DNA of 64,000 nt from Conus ventricosus (lineage: Eukaryota > Mollusca > Gastropoda > Neogastropoda > Conidae). The stretch is taken from positions 31,968,799 through 32,032,798 of the forward strand of contig CM031609.1 of NCBI GenBank assembly GCA_018398815.1, read 5' to 3'. The position numbers and the translations under genes are program-made. Below, piece after piece: positions 22,653-37,300 of this stretch (positions within the stretch are counted from its first letter, which is position 1; every line of letters starts with the position of its first letter). The notes beneath the pieces are model-generated. The model was not told the DNA's origin, did no database searches, and saw nothing but the letters and a program-made list of their open reading frames with translations.

Positions 22653-24151
22653 GGGGGGGGTTCGTGGTAGTAAGAAAAACACAAGTGCAGATGTGATGTC
22701 CTTTAAGCGAATACGATCAATGGATAAGAAAAAAAAAAGGAATTTCTGATGGTTTGAATACTATGGCTACAAACTTTGTCTCCATAGGTTTCTGAGAACT
22801 GGAGAGTTGAAAAAATTACATTTCTGTACTTTGATTTACTGTCCACTACAATTGGTTGATGGATCTCCAGACCTTGATGCCCAAGTTGGAATGTGTTGGT
22901 CCAGACCTGTTTACCCATGTAAATTTGCCATATTTTGTGCATATGTTTGGCGGAAATACGATGAATGTAATGAACTAAAAAGAAACAAGTTGGAAAGAAA
23001 ATCTAGACACGAAGGTCTTGAGCATAACCAAGATCTGATGTTTTGGTGTGGCCAGTTTTGGTGCTTTAACCAGAGAGAAAACTTTTGCTAACTGTCGTGT
23101 GCGAAATAGGTTTTGGCATTGTCTGTTTATTCAACAACAACACCAATACATAGTAACAACAGCGTGGACTGAAAAACCCACCCACCTACCCCCCCTCAGA
23201 AAAAAAAAAAGAAATCAGAGAGAGAGACCATGAATTTATGCCAAAATACGCTGATGAATCGGGTTTGAACGTAATGTATGTTAAAAGAAACCTTTTCTTT
23301 TTTTATTGTCACTACAGCAAGGTCTAGAATCCCACTCTGCTGTGTGATGACAGATGAAAATGAATCGCCTCACTTTTTTTTACAACATTTGGAACATGAA
23401 ACATCCCTCTCCCCCTGTTTACAAAAATTTGGAGGATTTTTACACACTTTTTGTGGAAAATACACTCACTTTTTGTTGAAAAGTACAATGATAGCAGTGT
23501 TAGGGTAAATTGGTTTATTGGTCATAATAAAGATTCGCTTGCTGTTTCCCAGCATGGGCAGATTTATGAAATGGACTGGTCCTCCAATACAGTAGTTAAC
23601 AGTGTGTTAAAACCACAAGACCCAGTCTTTTTAGGTCATTTTTAAGACCACAGAAGATTCTTATCTGGTTTTTCATGTCCAGCATGTTCATCAAATCTAT
23701 TTGTGCATCGTAAACCCGGTTTCTGTTCTTTCTATTTTCTTGTTTTTGTTTGTTCATGTTGTAACCTGTGTCTTTCTCTCTAGCAATTGCTGCTCACCAT
23801 CAACAAAGCCATCTGCATGAGGTTGGATGGGCTCGAAGGCAAGGTGGAAGCCCTTGTACAAAGAGCGCAGGCTCTTGAGGAAAAGGTCGATTCAGTGCTC
23901 TCCCTTTCTCGACAGAACTCCTCCATGATCTCCAACAATTCTTCGCGGCGTGGGTGAGATTTTTTTTAAATAGTCTCTGCAGAAAAGTAATTGTTGCAGG
24001 GCAAAATTTAAAATTTAAAAAAAGGGAAAAAAATTGTTGTGTCATGAATTTTAATCACAATAGTTTCTGTTTGGTCCATTTTAAGAAGGGTATGAAAGAT
24101 GATGTTTGCTGATTCAGATTCAGCAGGGTAAGGGACAATGTACAGACACAC

Positions 24152-24208
<57 letters not shown>

Positions 24209-24267
24209 TTGTATATATACGTTATCTCTCTCTATGCATGTATATGTAGATGTATGTACATATTAAA

Positions 24268-24343
<76 letters not shown>

Positions 24344-27300
24344 ACATAAAATTGAAGCACTTGTAGTTAAACATGTTCAAAGCCATTGTTTAAGACAGTA
24401 TAACTTTTGTTGAAATGTAGGTATGAATGTAAAGGATTTTTCTCTTGCTGTGTAAGTTTTGTAAACAAAGTGTCCATTATGTAAAGTGTTACACTGGAGA
24501 GTATGTAAAGTTCGCGTAAGAACTGTAAATATTCAAGAGCTTGGTGTGTGCAGGGCTGTGATAGTGGGACTGCCACAAAACGGAACCAAGATGGAGCCAG
24601 GGAGCCTCAAGGTGTGTGTTCCGCTTTTAACCACAACTCACTGTGAATGTAGCGTTCTGTGTAATAACTTTGTGAAAGTCTGATCAGCAGGGACAACTGT
24701 TTTTTGTTTTAGTTCAGTTATCGTGGATCCAGGGTGTGGAAGCAACTTGTTACAGTGGTTCCACCTGTCCTGAAAAAGATTCACTTACAGTTTACCTCTT
24801 TTGGCCCATAGTTATTCTGGGGAGCAGTGTGTTGCAGAGCAGCTTGATTTCATCATCACTCTCTGTAATTAGTGTAAATGCCTGTTACTTCCATCTTTTT
24901 TGAAAAAACACAGTTCTCTTTTTTTTATGTCAAATAAAGAAAAGTGATTTGGGATTTTTTTTTTTTTTCCAGTTTTAGAATTTTTTTTTTTTTTTGGTGT
25001 GGGTGGGTGGGGGGGCTTTGTCTCAATCCACTCTTAGGATTGTTGTCATCTGGTCTTAGACTTGAACCCGATGTCCACTGGAGATCAGTAACAGGAACCC
25101 ACCAAAAGGCACTGTCACACAGTCACATGGATGGTGGTCAGTGATACCTGTTCTGATCCAGCATGTAAGCTGGACAAGGGACTCTGTGGTCAGTGATACC
25201 TGTTCTGATCCAGCATGTAAGCTGGACAAGGGACTCTGTGGTCAGTGACACCTGTTCTGATCCAGCATGTAAGCTGGACAAGGGACTCTGTGGTCAGTGA
25301 TACCTGTTCTGATCCAGCATGTAAGCTGGACAAGGGACTCTGTGGTCAGTGATACCTGTTCTGATCCAACAGGTAAGCAGGACAAGGGACTCTGTGGTCA
25401 GTGATACCTGTTCTGATGCAGCATGTAAGCTGGACAAGGGACTCTGTGGTCAGTGATACCTGTTCTGATCCAGCAGGTAAGCAGGACAAGGGACTCTGTG
25501 GTCAGTGATACCTGTTTCTGATCCAGCATGTAAGCTGGACACCACTTATCGACCCCCCCTACTGACACACGATAATTGCCTCATCGTAGAACTAAAGGGA
25601 ATGAGTGTCAACCTCCAGGAGGCATAGCTGTGTCGTCCTGTTGACCGTCCCCCATGAACTGGCCAACTTTAAGGACCTGGACATTAATTAAGCCACCACA
25701 CACTTAGATGTGGACAGGAAATTAAAAGTCAGGTCATTGTGGGAGTAGGGCACAAAGGACCATTGAATTTGATACTTCAGGTGTTTTTTTTCTAAGTGAT
25801 CAATGTGAATGATAAAGATAATTTAATGAAGTTCTGTTTTGGTAACAGGAAGGTGAATTGAATCTTGGAATCTATAGTGGCATTCTTTTTATGAAAGTGT
25901 GGTCAGTATCTGTTTTCCATAGTGTCCGTTATGTTGGTGAACAAATATGTGCTTGGTACTCGGCCTCACTGCTGTCTTTGTGCTGAAAGGGTTGGTTGAA
26001 TTAACATGCCAGCAGCACTTATATTTTCACAGGGTTCGTACAGTCCTTAAATGTCCTTAAAAGGGCTTATTTTTGGGGGGCCCCTTTTCAAGGCCATGAA
26101 AATCCTTGAAAATCAGGCTTTTGCTTATAGGTCCTTAAAAAGTGCTTAAATAGTGTCACTGACAATGATTTTGAATAAAGTCTGTGTAAAATCTTGAGCC
26201 TTTGAAAAAAAAATCTGAAATTGAATTTTTTAAAAAGTATGGAAGTAAAGAAGTCGGAGTCAGAGTTGACTGGCGATCTCACCAATAAGTCATCTGCTAC
26301 AGTTACAAACAGCTGAGTTACCAGCCTTCATGGCCCCCCGCACACATGGTAGAATGATCAGCCATCTTGAAATTGAGAAGCCAACATGCTGGGGAAGTGT
26401 TCGTTTAATGTCGTTTGGATGGAAAAAGGTTACAAGAATGGTTGCAGGTAGAGCCAGGTGGAGACAAAAGCAAGGCCTTTTGCCATGTATGCAAAAAGGT
26501 CCTAGAGAGTTAATAATTTGTTTGTGTTAGTATTAGTTTTCTTAAATTATCCTTGAAGTAAGTCCTTGAATTAAAAAATCTGCTTGAAAAATCCTAAAAA
26601 AGTCTTTGAATTTTTTGTCAGGAAATCTGTACAAACCCTGTTTCAGTTTGTGGTTGGTTATTTTTTTTGATACTGGGAATTGCGCGGCTGGAGGAATATT
26701 CCATTGTTTTAGGAAAGGGGTTGGGGCCAGGGGAGATCAGAAGCTGTCTGAACATCTGATAGCTATCTGTTGTTGCCCCTGCCTTCATGGCTTGTGGACT
26801 GGACTCTTCGCAGTGTGTGTGGTGTGTGTGTGTGTGTGTGTGGTGTGTGTGTGTGTGTGCACGTTTGTGCTGATATTGCAAGTCAAAAGATTTATGCTGT
26901 TTTAGAAAATGTGATAATTTGTCTTTGTTTGTTCATTCTGCAATTTAAGTACCTTTCATATGAAGTGATTTTAGATGAGATAAGGGTATGGTGTTTGTGA
27001 ATACGTGTGTTTTAGTATTCTTTACTTTGTGAATGCATGTGTTTTGATATTCTGTAAAGAGGCTTTGTACAATGTATTAAGTTTGTGTGCTGTTCGCCCT
27101 GTCATGTCTTGGACCGAAATGGAAATCTGTAGCATCATCTTGATCATCCCCATTCTCATCGATCAGCATAAAAAAAGAGTCTCAAATTCTGTGGCCCTTC
27201 ATGGCCTGTTCTCATGGTGACCTCAATTTCGATGTCCTCTCCACGTCTGTGGTCTTGGTTTGGTTCCATCGGGGTCACCAGTATTGGCAAGTCCATGGGG

Positions 27301-28322
27301 GCTGTCGTTGGACGGACGTGGTGGCGCCCTCCGGAGGGAGAGCTCACTCACGCCGGCTCTGCGACTAAGCAATTATTGTCGTCAGTAGGGGGCTTAGTAG
27401 GTGGTGTCCTGCATATGTTGGATCAGAACAGGCGCCACTGAACACCACCGAAGTGACTCGGCAGCAGTGCAGTGTCTTCTCCGTTGGGTTGCCTCTTGAC
27501 GACTTGACATTGACTGCTCCCTGTGGATTGCCGGTGCCAGGGCTGCGGCGGGGCCGACCGGGCTGTGGCTGTGGACAGGGTGTCGGAATGAGCGGCGTGG
27601 GCGCACTGCCTCTGAGGTGGCGCAGAGATTTGGACAGCAAAAAAAAAAAAAAAAAAGTTTGTGTGCTGTTCATTCATGTGTGTGTATGTATATGTTGTGC
27701 ATAAATTTGCTCTTCATGTTTGCGTGTACACATGGTGGTTCCTTTTGTTGCATAAGTCCCCAAATTAAGTGACTGCCATTCTTCTGTTAGTGACATATTC
27801 ATGTGAGTGTGTGCATGTGTGTGTGTGTGTGTGTGCATGTGTGTGTGTGCTTGTGCATGTGTGTGCGTGTGTTTACATGCAGTTGTGTGGTTCTGTTTGA
27901 GAAAGATACTTCAGCTATAGAACATAAATTGTGTATTTCAGGTCTGTCTGATGGTATTCAGAATCTGGGTCCTAATGTCACTCTCATCACACTCAACACA
28001 GAAGGTTGGTCACCTCGGTCATATTAATGCTGTGACATGTTCCAGTTGCAGAGTGTGCACAGAATTATAAGTAGTCAGTAATGTTTTCTCTTTGTTTGTT
28101 TTGCTTCCTTTGTTTTGCAGGTTTTTATTCATTGAAATAATCAGTGACAAGGTTTGTGATGCAATAGTGCAGCTCAACTTTGAAACCAGTCAGGATTACA
28201 ATGCTTAAAAGTTCTTTGCAAAGTTGTTTTCATGACAGGAGAATGTGTGTGCACGTACGTGCATGCTTGCATGTAAATGTGTGTGTGTATGTGTGCGTGC
28301 TTACGTGTGTGGTGTGGTGTGT

Positions 28323-28361
<39 letters not shown>

Positions 28362-31300
28362 AGCCTGTTTTCGTCCACTGTTGATATGTTCCATATTGAT
28401 CAACCAGTGGGGAATAATATTTTATATTGTGGAAGATCCTAGTTGAGGTTATTTCCACAGTTCTTTGCTGCTGTCAGAGCTGATGTGGCCTATAGCTTTG
28501 ATCACTGAATAATTGCTATTGACATATTTTGACCTCGTGTGTCTCCTTCAGATCCTGAAACAGCAGGTTTCAGTGATTTTTCCCTTCACTGTCCATTAGT
28601 TTGCTGTTTGTGTGTGTCCATACTTCTTGGCGGCATCTTCTGTCTGAAATCTTTCTCACAACCCTTGACTGTAGGTGGACCCTGGTTTGTTGTTTGTGTG
28701 TGGTCCATACTTCTTGGCGGCATCTTCTGTCTGAAATCTTTCTCACAACCCTTGACTGTAGGTGGACCCTGGTTTGTTGTTTGTGTGTGGTCCATACTTC
28801 TTGGCGGCATCTTCTGTCTGAAATCTTTCTCACAACCCTTGACTGTAGGTGGACCCTGGTTTGTTGTTTGTGTGTGGTCCATACTTCTTGGCGGCATCTT
28901 CTGTCTGAAATCTTTCTCACAACCCTTGACTGTAGGTGGGACCCTGGTTTGTTGTTTGTGTGTGGTCCATACTTCTTGGCGGCATCTTCTGTCTGAAATC
29001 TTTCTCACAACCCTTGACTGTAGGTGGACCCTGGTTTGTTGTTTGTGTGTGGTCCATACTTCTTGGCGGCATCTTCTGTCTGAAATCTTTCTCACAACCC
29101 TTGACTGTAGGTAGACCCTGGTTTGTTGTTTCCTCAGAAGGTGGTGAGAATGGCGCTTAATTCCAAGTGAGATGTTTCTGTTACGCGGCATGTGTGGATC
29201 AGCAGCGCTAACAACAAGGCTTGTGAGAAGCCTCGGTGAGAGACTGCTCGACTCAGGGGAGGACAACAAATGGTGCTGTCCAAAGGACAGAATTCTGCCC
29301 CTTTCTAACCATTTCTTTACTCTCCCGTTTTCCTCTTCTTCAATCCCCTCACACTCTCTGTTACCTGAATTTACAGGAACAAAGTGGTGATGTATTTGTT
29401 TTCATGATGTATTTGTTTTCCCGTCGTCCGAGAGATATGAATAAGGAGAGCTTGTGCTGTGCTTTACTGTTTGTCTGAAAGGACACGTTTCTTCAGTAAG
29501 TCGGCGAAAGACATATATCTAGCAGAACAGGGGTGAAAAGGTAATTGTGGTTGCCAGTATAGTTTGGGTATTGAAGCACCACCAATTTTTTTTTTTTTTT
29601 TACATCATGGATTTTAAAAATATGTCAAGTTTATTCCTGCACAGGTTGCAAAAGCCGGTGCTCTGGAAATTAAAAACCAAGTCAGGTTCACTGTTGGGGC
29701 TGATTTTAACTGCAGTCAACTAAGGCCTGTGTCCCACATGAGTCAGGGAAACTGCTTTGTGTGGAAATAGACTGTAGCACATTGTTTGCTGTGTTCCCTG
29801 TGTCATCTACTCAAAAATAGGAGCTGCGATGCATCTTCATCTTTCAGGACTTGCCCAAGAATGGCAAGAGATGCTTCATGAAATGAACCCAAGAGTGGCA
29901 ACAGACGCTTCATGAAATGAACCCAAGAATGGCAAGCAAGAGATGCTTGATGAAATGGGCACCGAACTAATGAACAATGCCACTGGTTCACTAGTTGGCA
30001 AGAAAATCGAACTAACAAGAACAGACAGACCCAGTTGTAGAATCTTAACATGGTAAAAAATAAAGATGAAGTCAGTTTTGACTGTTCCATTCCATGCCCA
30101 TTTTGCCTGCGGGATGAAGATAAAAGAGGAACTGGAGCACACAAAAAAGAATTGTGATTGGGTCCCACAGATGATTAATGTGTAGCAGCATTACCATACA
30201 CTGAAAACAGACACTTTGTGTTGAAAATTTTGTCTGTTTTGTATAGTCTATTGAATTTGCATTACTTTACATCTTGTTTTTGTGTTTATTTGTATCTTGA
30301 AGCATTACCAGACATCAAGGTGCAGTGGTTAGCATGATGGGTAGGGCGGTTGTACATTTGATTCATATCAGAGGCATTTGTCTGGGAGACTTTTGGGCCC
30401 TGACCAACTCTTACCCACTTGACTTGGAAGACGAACCACACAGTTGATTTGTGTTTGCTTAATTGCTACATTCTCTGAGTATGATGCCTGAATTTCCTGA
30501 CTGGCACTGCAGGTGTCAGCGTCTCCAGTGCTGGTTAATGCTGGAATATGGTCTGAAAGGAAGCACAGCCCTGTCATGTAGTCTCACTCAGACCAGAATG
30601 GAATCCTGTGAACATAGTCTTCTTCATCCTCATTGTCATGGATGTCATGAAAAAAACAACCTCTCTCTGCTCTCATGGTGACCTCCATTTTAGTTTCCTC
30701 CCCACATCCTTGGCCATGGTGAGTTGGGCTCAAGGTGTTCAGTATTGGCAAATTCATAGGGAGGTTTTTGGATGGATGTGGTGGTGCCCTCTGGAGGGTC
30801 TGCTCAGTGACGTGAAATTCAGTGTTGTCATTGTGGGGTGTGGTAGGTGATGTTCAGCCTATATCATATCAAAACAAGGACTACTGAACACCAGAAAAGT
30901 GACCTGGCAGCAGTGCAGGGTCTCCTCTAGAAGGTTGCCTTATGACTGTTTGATATTGAATGCTCCATGTGGTCTATGGTGCTGGACTGTGGCAGTCAGA
31001 CAGACCAGGTATGGCTGAAGTTAGGAACTGGAGTGAGCAGTGTAGGAGTAATGCCGCTGGACGGGTGAAAGGGGTGTGAGAGGGAATGGATGGGAGAGGA
31101 GTGTGTTGAGGCACAGAAGTTGAGACAGCAAATAGAAAAGAAGACAATATTTTATCTCGACCTGCTTGCAATCAAGTATTTTAGAAATAACCGTTGCTCT
31201 AAATTTGTTGCACCACTTTGGCAGGCCAGAAACATTGTCATTTATGGCAAAGGCCTTCGCAAATTTTTTCTCTCTCTCTCTTTTTTATTTTTCTCCTGAT

Positions 31301-34300
31301 CTTGCTGTCTCTCTCTCTCTCAAAAGATATAGACAGTCCTGGGGGAAAGTGATTTTATTATTAGGTTTTAAACTTTTGCGGTCATAAAATACATGTGTAT
31401 AGTTAACCTTTTTATTTTTCAGATGATTTTCCAAATGGCACATGGTTGGGAGATGAAAACAACCCAGAAATGAGAGTCCGAGTCCCTATCACACCGAGGT
31501 AATCTAGACTGAAGAGCAGGAAAGAATTTGAAGCTTTTTTTCTGCTTTTTAAACAGTAAAAATGAAAGGTTTGGTGAACAACTCAGAAATTAGAGTCCGG
31601 GTCCCTATCACACTGAGGTAATCTAGACTGAAGAGCATGAAAGAATATGGAGCTTTTCCTGCTTTTTAAGCAGTAAAACTTCAAAGTGAAAGGTTTGGTA
31701 GATAGAGATACAAATACAGACTGTGCAGCATTGCTGCCATTTATTCATTGATTTTGTATGTGTGTGTGTGTGTTTTGTCTTTAGGTGTTTTTCATCTTCA
31801 GTTTTTCTGTGGTTGTAAATTTTTACTTCGATGTGTATGTGTGTCTCTCCAACAAGCAGTATTAGAAAGTTGGCATCCTTACCTCATCGCACCGGCCAAA
31901 GGAAGTATGACAGTCCTGACGTGACGGTGAAAAGAGGTACAGTCAGAAAGACATTAAAACCTTGTTACAGTCACACATAGGAGTTATGAAAATTCACCCA
32001 TGTTCATATCGGCCACAGTAGACCATCCTGTCCCTTCACCCTCTGCATTTCATTCCTGAATCTTACCCCTCTCCCTTTCACTGCCCTTTGATGTATAATC
32101 TGGTTTTATCACCCCACGTTATTCTTTTGTAAGCAGAAATACACAGTCTTGTTCATCTTCATGTATTTATTTCCCCTGTCAAAACTGTGCGTCAACATTT
32201 GGACTATTCAGCAACAGTCATAGTGGTTTCTTTTCTTCAACATACTGATCTGAGTGATGTCTTTTTCGGCCTAAGCATGTCATCTAGCAAATTGCCTTCT
32301 CATCAACACATAGTAGATTTGATCATGGGACCAGCACTGATATTTCATAGTGAAAGGACTGATAATGCTGTGTTTGATTTGGTAACTCCATGGTCACTGG
32401 AGCAGCGAGCTGCACATTTGGTGAGAACAGAATGGAATTTTCTGACTGAATGCATTGAACAGTGGTGGACTGCTGTAGTATTCCTTTGTCCAGAGTGAAG
32501 TAAAGTGTGGTACAGGACCAGTCATTTTGTACTTTTTGTCGTGTCACTTTTTTCACACTGTCAGTGCAGCAGTAGTTCACCTGGCAGAATGACTGTTTCC
32601 AGACTGAAGACACAGAGAGGGGAAATTGTTGTGATCTGGATCAAAGATGTTCAACAGAATTTGTTCACCTGACGTTTGCTGTGCTTGCAGCGACCTGCTC
32701 CATGTGCATTCCAATTGTCGCACACCAGAGAAGATGGCCCTCACGTTACTAGACTACCTGTTTGACCGCGACACTCAGGCCTCCTCCAATCTGTCTGGCA
32801 TGGGCAAACACGGCAAGAAGCAGCTAGATCCCCTCATGATCTATGGCATTCGATGTGAGTATATGTGGGGAATTGGAGGGGTATGTGGAGGTGAAAAATA
32901 AGAAAACCGTTACTTCTGTTACAGCAGAAGACAGGCAGCATTGGACATCTTTGGTGATAGCCATATGTACATGGTACACAAGAGGGTTGCCATGTATGTG
33001 TGATGTGTGTGTTTTGAAGGAAGGGACGTATTCCTGAAATAGTGTTGGGAATTGCAGTACTTCGTTATTGGCATGAGGACAGGTAAAAAGTGCGAGTGTG
33101 CATGCATTGGATAGACACACACAGAATTTCCAGTGCTTATCCACACACACAGTTTGCATATAGGTAAAACAAAGCACCATACCCTTGGAAAAAAAACTAT
33201 TGTTTGTCCTCAGTTTCAACATTGTTGCCTCAGACTTTTCAGCATACCTTTATGCTTTGGAATATGATTTCAAGGACATACTAGAAAAAAACCGTTTGAG
33301 TGAAAAAAAGAGGTATATTAAATAAGTCAGCCTACACATTCCCAGTTTTTCTCCTTGTCAGTAATCACCATACAAAACTTTTTCTCAAGTTTGACCATGT
33401 ACTAAAAAAAGAATGGAAGCAGCAAACCATGTGCACTTCGTCACTATGGCAGAGTGGTTGGCATTATGGACTTCAGACTGAGAGATCATGGGTTCAGTTT
33501 TCATCTGTCTTTTATTTGTGGTGATTTTCTGTCCTGACTAGGTCTTCCCAGAGTTGAGTTTGCTATGGGTTCCCTTGGGGAGACCAGGACCACACAGCTG
33601 AGTTTCATCCACTTAATATATGCATCTGTGAAAGTGTCACTCAAACTGCCTACTACAGCACTGTCATGCAGTTTCAGGCCAGATTGGAAATCAATAGCAT
33701 TATCTTCATCATCCTCATTTTGATCCTCATCAATGGCAGAAAAAAAAAGTCTTACTTACATTCAGAGGCTGTTCCTGCCCTCTTCTCATGGTCATCTCAG
33801 TTTCGATTTCCCCTCCACATCTGTGTCCGGTGTGAGGTCCACCGGTACAGGCAGATTCATGGGAGTTGTTGGATGGATGGATGTAGGGACACTCCCAAAG
33901 GAAGACCTCGCTCACCCAGGCTTTGCAACTGAGCAGAAACTATTGTCAGTTGGAGGTATAGTAGATGATGTCCTGTATATGTTGGATCAGAACAGGCAAC
34001 ACTGAACACTACTGAAGTGACTCGGCAGCAGTGCGGTGTCTCCTCTAGTGGGCTGCCTCATGAAGACTTTACATTGATTGCTCCTACTGATTGCAAGTTC
34101 TGGGGCTGCAGTGGGGCACACCAGGGTGTGGATGTGGATAGGGAGCCTGAAGAAGTGGTGTGGGTACCAGGCCACTGAGATAGCATGGAGGAGCAGACAG
34201 CAAAAAGAGAGAGAGAAAAAAAATCCTTAAAAAAACTTTCGCTGCACAATAGAAACTTGTGACTTCCTCTGGCACACTATTTTTGAACTTGTGAAATTTA

Positions 34301-37300
34301 GTTTAATTCAGCATTTGTCATGTTAGCACTTAGAACCTTGACATTGATTTGCTTGCAGACACTGATGGTAGTAAGACGTCTACAAAATTTGATTGAAGTG
34401 TAGTCAAATATTGTCAGGTTATAGGGAGATAGACAGAAATGAAGACAATACCCTGCCTGCAGTGATATGCCAGTGTGCAGTGACTGATAACAACAGTATA
34501 GAGGAACCCTTCAGCAACTACTTCCATATGTCTTTCATCAACTGTGTCGTAGTGGGTGAGATGTTTATTAGAAAGAAATCTAGAACAGAGAAGAAGAAAA
34601 ATCTTTTTCCCAGAAAAAGCATGTCTTCAGAATGAGAGAGCAATTATTAAGAGGTAAATCTAGAAGAAGAAAGTGTTGTAGAAAAATAAGTCCTAAGAAG
34701 GAGGGAATCTCTGTAGGGAAGGAAAATTAGAGAAGAAGAAAAAAAGAAACGGGAAAAGGATGTAAAAAAAAAAAAGTTTTCATAGCAAGAGTCTTCATGC
34801 AAAGGATGATTCTGAGAGGTTTGATGATGATGATCACCGGCAGATGAAAGAGAAATGTCCTATTTTTCTATATTAATGTCAGATTTTGAAATTTTGGATT
34901 TTCCTGAAGGTCATCTAATTCACCGCTTCGGCATCACGAAAACGACTGCACCGCATCAAACAGAACATCGATTCCAAATGCCGCACAGCGTGGCGTCGGC
35001 GGCAACGGGCATGCCACTGACGGTGAAAGCTTTCCGCGGCAAGTCGCCGTCTACCTACGTCAACTCAACAACCACATGGGAGACATGAGCGGCAGTGACG
35101 AAGAATCTATTAGCCAAGATGGGGAGTTACATATACATCAGGTTGGTTGGGCAGCATTGCTTTTTTTTTTTTTTTTTTATTTCTTTCATACAGCATGAGG
35201 CATCAGTCACCATCGACACACAGCCGTTAAAAGCAGATATGGCAAGAAAAATTGACAATTTTATTTTCAGATTGTTTATCTGTACAATTTCTGAGCATTC
35301 TGTTAATACATTTTTCCATAATACACACAATATGATGAACATAAAAACAAGCATGGTTTTTTTTTATAATCTCGGCTAGAAATTCTTTGAGTGGTAATAG
35401 CACTGTAGTTTGTAACATTTTGTTGTCTTTTATATCACTTAATGGTTTGACTGAGTAGCAACTAGTGTTGCTAACTGTTTAATATGAAATCTCATCTTGT
35501 TCAGTCTCACACTTTGATAATGTACAGAAACATACTAACAACAGTGGGGCAAAAACAAAGCAGCAAGAGCGTAAGACTTTCTCCCAGAGTATGCAGTGAA
35601 TTGGGTATTGAAAAATTGTGTGTTAGGAAAACTTATGCTCACTGTAGTTACTGTGATATCAACTTTAGTTTTGCCCATTCTAGCAAATTCAGCATCAGTC
35701 ACCTTGGTCAGTATAAAATTGCCCTCCTTTGAATACACATGGTCTTTTTTTAATCCCTATTGTCGTAGAAAAGTACAACAATAGCAGTTATAAGATGAGC
35801 AGGTCTGGATTTTTACGAATCAGGTTTTGTTTTGCTTGTATGTGTGTATTTTATGCCTTCTAATTTTGGTTTTTAAACGTTTAGAGAAATTAAGTTAGGG
35901 TAAAACAACAACAACAACAATCTCATTTCAATGCATTTTCCAGTTGGCGTGAGGGGGGGATGCAAGCTGTTGGCATTTAAGCTTGTTTGTTGTGATCGTC
36001 ATATTTTTCCTTCTGTGGGTCATTGTTCAGCCTATTTTTTTCTTACACAATTCAAATTTTGTTCTTAGAAGTTTTTCCAGGGTTTTCCAACACCAATAAA
36101 AAAAAAAAAAAAGAAATCTCACGAACAAACATGAGAAATTTTTGGTTTATTTGACTGTAGTCTCGGACACTTATGTAGGAACAAAAGTAAAAGAAATGGA
36201 GAAAAACCTCCAGATTTCAGAATTCAGATTCAGCCCCCTTTTAAAACCTAAGCTGTCACAACAAAAATGGGGAGTTGTATTATACTCCCTGTTTGGCTAG
36301 TATACTTACCATGTCAGACAATAGCATTCACGGCAGTTAGTCAGCTCTGCCAGGCCGAAGTTTTTGTGTGGCTAATGCAGTAATAAGACAGTCACGTGAT
36401 GCCCACCCGCTTCGCCGTAGGAAGAAAGCCAGTGTCAACCTCCCGTAACCTCATTATCGAGGCCTGCGCGCAAGGTAACCCCAGAAGTTGGCGCTAGTGG
36501 GAAGGCAGGGCGGGCATTAGAGTCTGACATGGTAAGTATACTAGCCAAACAGGGAGTATAATACAAACTCCCCATTTTTGCGTCTATATACTGTACCATG
36601 TCAGACAATAGCAGAATTCATGGAAAAGGAGGAGGGCGAGTGCCCTAGTGGTTCTGGGGTTACCGATATGGATGCATTAGCCGCCACAAAGGATATCCCA
36701 TTGAACCATCAGCCCTGGTCTTGCGGATGTCCCTTAAATAAAATTTTATGAAGGGATTTTCGAACGCCAGAAGGCTGCCTCTGGAGGTTTGGCGCATTGG
36801 GAACAGAGTGCTGGGAATGCTGCCGAAGCGGCGAGCGCTCTGAGCTCTGAGCCCGGGGGACAAGACGGGGAGGTCCTGGGATGCTGGGATAGGCCGTTAC
36901 TGACCGTCTTGGAGAGCCACCTAGAGACAGTGGCAGTGAGAGGGTCTTCCGTGTTACTGGGTATGATGGAAATAAGGAGACGTCTTTGCGAAAAGCGCCT
37001 GGGCGCGAGAGTTCCCGTAGTGTGTTAGACCTCGAGAGGGGCAAAGGGCTATGTTCCGAAGAGGTGTCTCCCCTAGTGTATCCGCCAGCGGGCGGATGAC
37101 GAGGTAAGGAGAGGCACTACCGGGTTTCCTTGGTTCTTAGCTAGGAAATTTTCGGGAAGGAACTTAGTGAGAGACGGTCCGTCTCTGTGGAAGGCAATGT
37201 CTCTGGGGTCCCCGCTAAGGGCATGGATCTCGCTCGCCTTCTGGCGGAAGCGAGGGCGAGAGGAAGGTAGTCTTCATAGACAGAAGGTCGAAGGGAATGG

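Noticed and set aside
28539..29269. Long ORFs on both strands (191 and 227 codons) as genes
   Set aside because: They are produced by an 87-bp tandem repeat with no stops. No known domain or splice context is present.
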